This document shows positions 61,577 through 64,000 of a stretch of 64,000 nucleotides of DNA, piece by piece (position 1 is the first letter of the stretch; each line of letters begins with the position of its first letter). The DNA lies in the NCBI RefSeq assembly GCF_000348805.1, contig NC_020510.1, positions 186,001 to 250,000 of the forward strand. The letters are read 5' to 3'. The notes below the pieces were generated by a model that searched no databases, was not told where the DNA came from, and saw nothing but the letters and a program-made list of their open reading frames with translations. Source of the stretch: Blattabacterium cuenoti BPAA. Lineage in GTDB: Bacteria > Bacteroidota > Bacteroidia > Flavobacteriales > Blattabacteriaceae. A program made the position numbers and the translations under genes.

Positions 61577-62380
61577 AAAAATGTGTTTTAAAAACACATT
61601 TTTTCCAAAAAGAATTCTTACTTTTTTTTCAAAAAAAATGGGAATAGAGCTGGACGTATAAAAAATAGGAAATCTATTATAGATAGGATGAAAACATAAT
61701 AATTTTTTTTCACTTAATTTTTTTTTTATTTCTTGTACTACTATTTTTTGGATATCAATTAAATGAACTTTTCCATGATAAAAATTTTCTATTTCTTGTT
61801 TCAAAAATAAATAATGAGTACAAGCCAATAATATTGCATCTATTGATTTTAAGTGATTTAAATAATTTTTTATAATAGGATTTATTTTTGTCATTTCCCA
61901 ACCATTTTCTATAATAGGGGCTAATAAAGGAGTAGACATTTGAACGACATCTAAATGATGATAGTACCTTTTGATTTTTTTTGTATAAAAATTTGAATGT
62001 ATAGTAGCAGGCGTAGCAATGATCCCTATTTTTTTATAGGAAAGAAAAATTGTATTTTTTACAACGGGATCTATAACATTAAATATTAATATTTTTTTAT
62101 GAAATTGTTTTTGAATCAGATCTAAAGCATTAGATGCAATGGAATTGCATGCGATAACTAAAGCTTTACATTTTTTTTCATAAAGAAAAGAAGCGATTTT
62201 CATAGAATTTTTTCTAATAAATTCTTTAGATTTTTCTCCATAAGGCATATTTTTTGTGTCTCCAAAATAAATAAAATCTTCATTAGGCATTTGAATTTTC
62301 ATTTCTTTAGCTATCAAAAGTCCGCCAATTCCAGAATCAAATATTCCTATTGGAGATAATGGAGTGATTTTCATATTCAC
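61568..62380 (-). CDS. murI: Glutamate racemase
   Basis: MurI makes D-glutamate for peptidoglycan. The 270-residue protein has IGIFDSGIGGLLIAKEM and FGDTKNMPYGEKS, and both catalytic cysteines: Cys78 in VIACNSIASN and Cys187 in LLACTHYLF. The Met at 62374 gives an equally good start. Its last codons (FLKHIFLI) are written on the DNA of the hairpin that terminates maeB, a dual use of the sequence. Convergent with maeB. Confidence 0.95.
   Translation of the reverse strand: MNMKITPLSPIGIFDSGIGGLLIAKEMKIQMPNEDFIYFGDTKNMPYGEKSKEFIRKNSMKIASFLYEKKCKALVIACNSIASNALDLIQKQFHKKILIFNVIDPVVKNTIFLSYKKIGIIATPATIHSNFYTKKIKRYYHHLDVVQMSTPLLAPIIENGWEMTKINPIIKNYLNHLKSIDAILLACTHYLFLKQEIENFYHGKVHLIDIQKIVVQEIKKKLSEKKLLCFHPIYNRFPIFYTSSSIPIFFEKKVRILFGKNVFLKHIFLI
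61575..61604 (+). terminator. Hairpin terminator of maeB inside the murI 3' end
   Basis: ATGTGTTTT (61581-61589) and AAAACACAT (61591-61599) form a stem that is extended by flanking A and T runs and ends in TTTTTT. It begins at the maeB stop. Being symmetric it could act on both strands, but on the minus strand it lies before the murI stop. Confidence 0.6.
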
Positions 62381-62682
62381 ATTAAATTTAATGGAAAACG
62401 AATTATAAAATCTAATACAGAAAAAAAATAAAACCGGATGAGTAATTTTCTTTTATATTGATTTTGATATAATTTTTTTATAAAAAAGAAGAAATATAAA
62501 AAAACAGAATCATCGTGATTGGATGTTCAATCAGCTTGAAACGAATTTTTTTTTGTTTGAAAAGATTAACAATCTAAAAAATTTTGAACAAGGATAATGA
62601 ATCCTGATAAATATCATTTTCCTGATGAAAACAATCATACAAAAAAAAATGATGATATTTTATTATAAAAACTCATTATTTA
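62381..62682. other. 302-base intergenic region with no recognisable gene
   Basis: Between the murI start and the rpsT stop I find no gene of recognisable family. It must hold the murI promoter and the rpsT 3' end. A 23-codon frame (62597-62668, plus strand, MNPDKYHFPDENNHTKKNDD) looks compositionally protein-like but has no known match. A short dyad AATCA-TCG-TGATT lies near 62507-62519. It is the longest gene-free stretch in the window and may be a decayed gene. Confidence 0.5.
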
Positions 62683-62922
62683 TTAACTAATTAAAATTTT
62701 TTTACTCAATTTTTTTTTCAATCTAGCAGCTTTATTCACATGTATAATATTTTTCTTGGCTAATTTATCTATCATGGAAATGACAATAGAATATTGTTTT
62801 TTGTTTTTATCTATTAACAATTTTTTAATAGCCGTCTTAGTACTTTTATATGCATATTTATTACGTAAGCGTCTAGTATGATTCTGTCTAATTCTTTTTA
62901 AAGAAGATAAATGATTTGCCAT
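62683..62922 (-). CDS. rpsT: Small ribosomal subunit protein bS20
   Basis: The 79-residue, Lys/Arg-rich helical protein has MANHLSSLKRIRQNHTRRLRNK at its N-terminus and ends VNKAARLKKKLSKKIL, the bS20 pattern. It binds helices at the base of 16S rRNA. It is slightly shorter than the typical 84-87 residues. It lies 12 bases downstream of tRNA-Glu on the same strand and could be part of the same transcript. Confidence 0.94.
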   Translation of the reverse strand: MANHLSSLKRIRQNHTRRLRNKYAYKSTKTAIKKLLIDKNKKQYSIVISMIDKLAKKNIIHVNKAARLKKKLSKKILIS

Positions 62923-62934
62923 AAAAAATAATTA

Positions 62935-63006
62935 TAGCCCATAGGGGAATTGAACCCCTCTTTCCAGGATGAAAACCTGACGTCCTAACCAATAGACGAA
63001 TGGGCC
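62935..63006 (-). tRNA. tRNA-Glu (anticodon UUC)
   Basis: The minus strand folds as a 72-base cloverleaf without encoded CCA. The acceptor is GGCCCAT/ATGGGCT with a G-U first pair and discriminator A. The D arm reads TCGTCTATTGGTTAGGA, the anticodon loop TTTTCAT gives UUC, and the T arm contains GGTTCAATTCC. It lies just upstream of rpsT. Confidence 0.96.
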
Positions 63007-63075
63007 TTTGATTGATCAAATAATAATTAATGATACAAATTAAATTTTTTTTATCTTTAATACAAGTATTTTGTT

Positions 63076-63083
63076 TATATTTG
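63076..63083 (+). promoter_or_regulatory. Candidate TATATTTG -7 box for the NlpC/P60 gene
   Basis: TATATTTG on the plus strand would start transcription near 63090. That is about 43 bases before the in-frame signal-peptide codons that begin near 63133, a sensible leader length. No clear -33 TTG was seen. Confidence 0.3.
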
Positions 63084-63204
63084 GTAATCTCTTTTCTTGA
63101 TCGGTTTTTGTTTTAAACAATAAAAAAAGTTTATTATAAATTCTAAAATTCTTCTACTTATAATTTTTTATTATCATCTTATTTCTATTTCATTATATGG
63201 AAAT

Positions 63205-63720
63205 GTGGAATACAATAAAAAATCTAAAAAATCTGAAAGAATTTCTTTCAGGAAAAAAAAGCAAAACATGTATAGAAATAATTCAAAAAATTATTTTCAA
63301 TTTTTGAATCACAAACTGTTTTTTAAAGAAGAGATAGAATGCATTATAGAAAAAGCTAAAAATTACATGTATACTCCATATAGATATGGAGGAAATAATA
63401 CAAAAACGGGAATAGATTGTTCCGCTTTAATCAAAAATGTTTTTGCCTCTTATCATATATTCTTACCACGTATTTCTTACAATCAAGCCAAAAAAGGTTC
63501 CTTTGTTCCAAGAAAGGAAATAAAAAAAGGAGACTTATTATTTTTTTCAACAGGAATATCTAAAAAAATCAATCATGTAGGAATGGTGATCCATACGAGC
63601 AATAAAAATATATCTTTTATTCATGCATCCACATCCAATGGAGTAATAATTTCTCAATTATATCAAGAATACTGGAATCATAAATTCATTATGGCAAGAA
63701 GAATTCTTTATTCTTCATAA
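63205..63720 (+). CDS. NlpC/P60-family cell-wall endopeptidase
   Basis: The C40 peptidase domain cleaves peptidoglycan stem peptides. It has YTPYRYGGNNTKTGIDCSALIKNVF with catalytic Cys72 (counted from 63205), RISYNQAKKG, KKGDLLFFS, and the catalytic His in INHVGMVIH followed by FIHASTSNGV. The GTG at 63205 is the first standard start, but the frame is open back to 63124. The upstream codons (63133-63204) encode a good signal peptide, INSKILLLIIFYYHLISIS and onward, without ATG, GTG or TTG. The real start is probably an ATT or ATA at 63133-63138. The 3' end overlaps aroA by 13 bases. Confidence 0.88.
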   Translation: MEYNKKSKKSERISFRKKKQNMYRNNSKNYFQFLNHKLFFKEEIECIIEKAKNYMYTPYRYGGNNTKTGIDCSALIKNVFASYHIFLPRISYNQAKKGSFVPRKEIKKGDLLFFSTGISKKINHVGMVIHTSNKNISFIHASTSNGVIISQLYQEYWNHKFIMARRILYSS

Positions 63721-64000
63721 TCAATTAAAAAACCTAAAGATTCTAAGTCTTTCCAAAAATTAGGATATGATTTTTCTACAACATTTGGGTTTTCTATCTT
63801 GATAAAATCAGAGCATAATCCAAATGTGGAAAAAGACATTGCCATTCTGTGATCCTGATAAGTTCGAATTCTGATAAAAGAATCAATTTTTTTTCTATAA
63901 AAATCTGTTATTTTTAAACAAGATTTCGTAATTTTTGTTATCACTCCAAATTTTAAAAGCTCTTCTTTCAATGCTTTTAATCTATCTGTTTCTTTAATTT
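63708..64000 (-). CDS. aroA: 3-phosphoshikimate 1-carboxyvinyltransferase (EPSP synthase), C-terminal part
   Basis: Only the last 97 or so residues lie in the window; the gene continues past the right edge. The visible part begins IKETDRLKALKEELLKFG and contains RTYQDHRMAMSFSTFGL and KSYPNFWKDLESLGF, the conserved end of EPSP synthase, including the Arg/Lys and DHRMAM active-site segments. AroA joins shikimate 3-phosphate with PEP, one step after AroK (39679-40194), towards chorismate for the trp operon. Confidence 0.93.
   Translation of the reverse strand, partial: IKETDRLKALKEELLKFGVITKITKSCLKITDFYRKKIDSFIRIRTYQDHRMAMSFSTFGLCSDFIKIENPNVVEKSYPNFWKDLESLGFLIDYEE

Noticed and set aside
62507..62519. 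Short dyad AATCA-TCG-TGATT as a terminator or operator
   Set aside because: The five-base stem is too short to separate from chance in such AT-rich sequence, and no T run follows.
1..64000. CRISPR arrays, insertion sequences, prophage, toxin-antitoxin or defence genes
   Set aside because: None seen. No regularly spaced repeats, transposases or integrases were recognised; the only clear direct repeat is the ccoH duplication.

Overview
The window is a strongly AT-rich, gene-dense stretch of a reduced Bacteroidota (Flavobacteriales) genome. The best fit from recall is Blattabacterium, the obligate nutritional symbiont of cockroaches; no database search was possible, so the genus is an inference. 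Support comes from the gene families (fused CcoNO cbb3 oxidase with CcoS/CcoI, fused E1 alpha-beta 2-oxoacid dehydrogenase, a Bacteroidota-type putative porin, LemA/TPM pair), from Bacteroidota-type promoter boxes (TAnnTTTG), from very short intergenic spaces with overlapping ends, and from the absence of any mobile element, phage or CRISPR array.

Layout. 1-1174: a truncated coiled-coil gene and a thioredoxin-like gene. 1158-4990 (minus): dapD-tsaC-cca-DHH phosphoesterase. 5072-6042 (plus): ruvX and def. 6034-12337 (minus): glpD-glpK-glpF running directly into thrS-infC-rpmI-rplT. 12449-19197 (minus): fused E1, ilvE, argS, ffh. 19293-21148 (plus): ndk, lemA and a TPM-domain gene. 21149-31415: valS, folA, a DUF151 nuclease-like gene, an orphan lipoprotein, pdhB, metF, serS, rsmA, folD, queE. 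31412-38584 (minus): a complete eight-gene histidine operon, hisGDCBHAF(IE). 38765-43358: xth, tRNA-Lys(UUU), aroK, tilS, serC and a YggS-family gene. 43351-49762 (minus): a complete tryptophan operon, trpEGDCFBA. 49946-52934: putative porin, glucosaminidase, gcvH. 52958-59167: cbb3 oxidase and its assembly genes (ccoI, ccoS, ccoNO, ccoQ, ccoP, ccoH). 59297-64000: maeB, murI, rpsT, tRNA-Glu(UUC), an NlpC/P60 hydrolase and the C-terminal end of aroA.

How it works together. Amino-acid provisioning dominates (full His and Trp pathways; pieces of Lys, shikimate, Ser and branched-chain pathways), as expected of a nutritional symbiont. Carbon and energy enter as glycerol (GlpF-GlpK-GlpD), malate (MaeB) and pyruvate (PdhB). 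GlpD passes electrons to quinone and the cbb3 oxidase reduces oxygen. The rest is translation and tRNA processing plus a thin envelope set.

Main points of interest. ThrRS lacks its whole N-terminal TGS and editing half. The zinc-ribbon protein at the left edge has lost all four zinc cysteines. The 3' end of ccoH is tandemly duplicated. The NlpC/P60 gene has an in-frame signal peptide upstream of any standard start codon. The rsmA start codon is anomalous. hisG is preceded by a terminator-like hairpin. I found no wholly new multi-gene system; the novelty is in eroded or rearranged versions of known parts.
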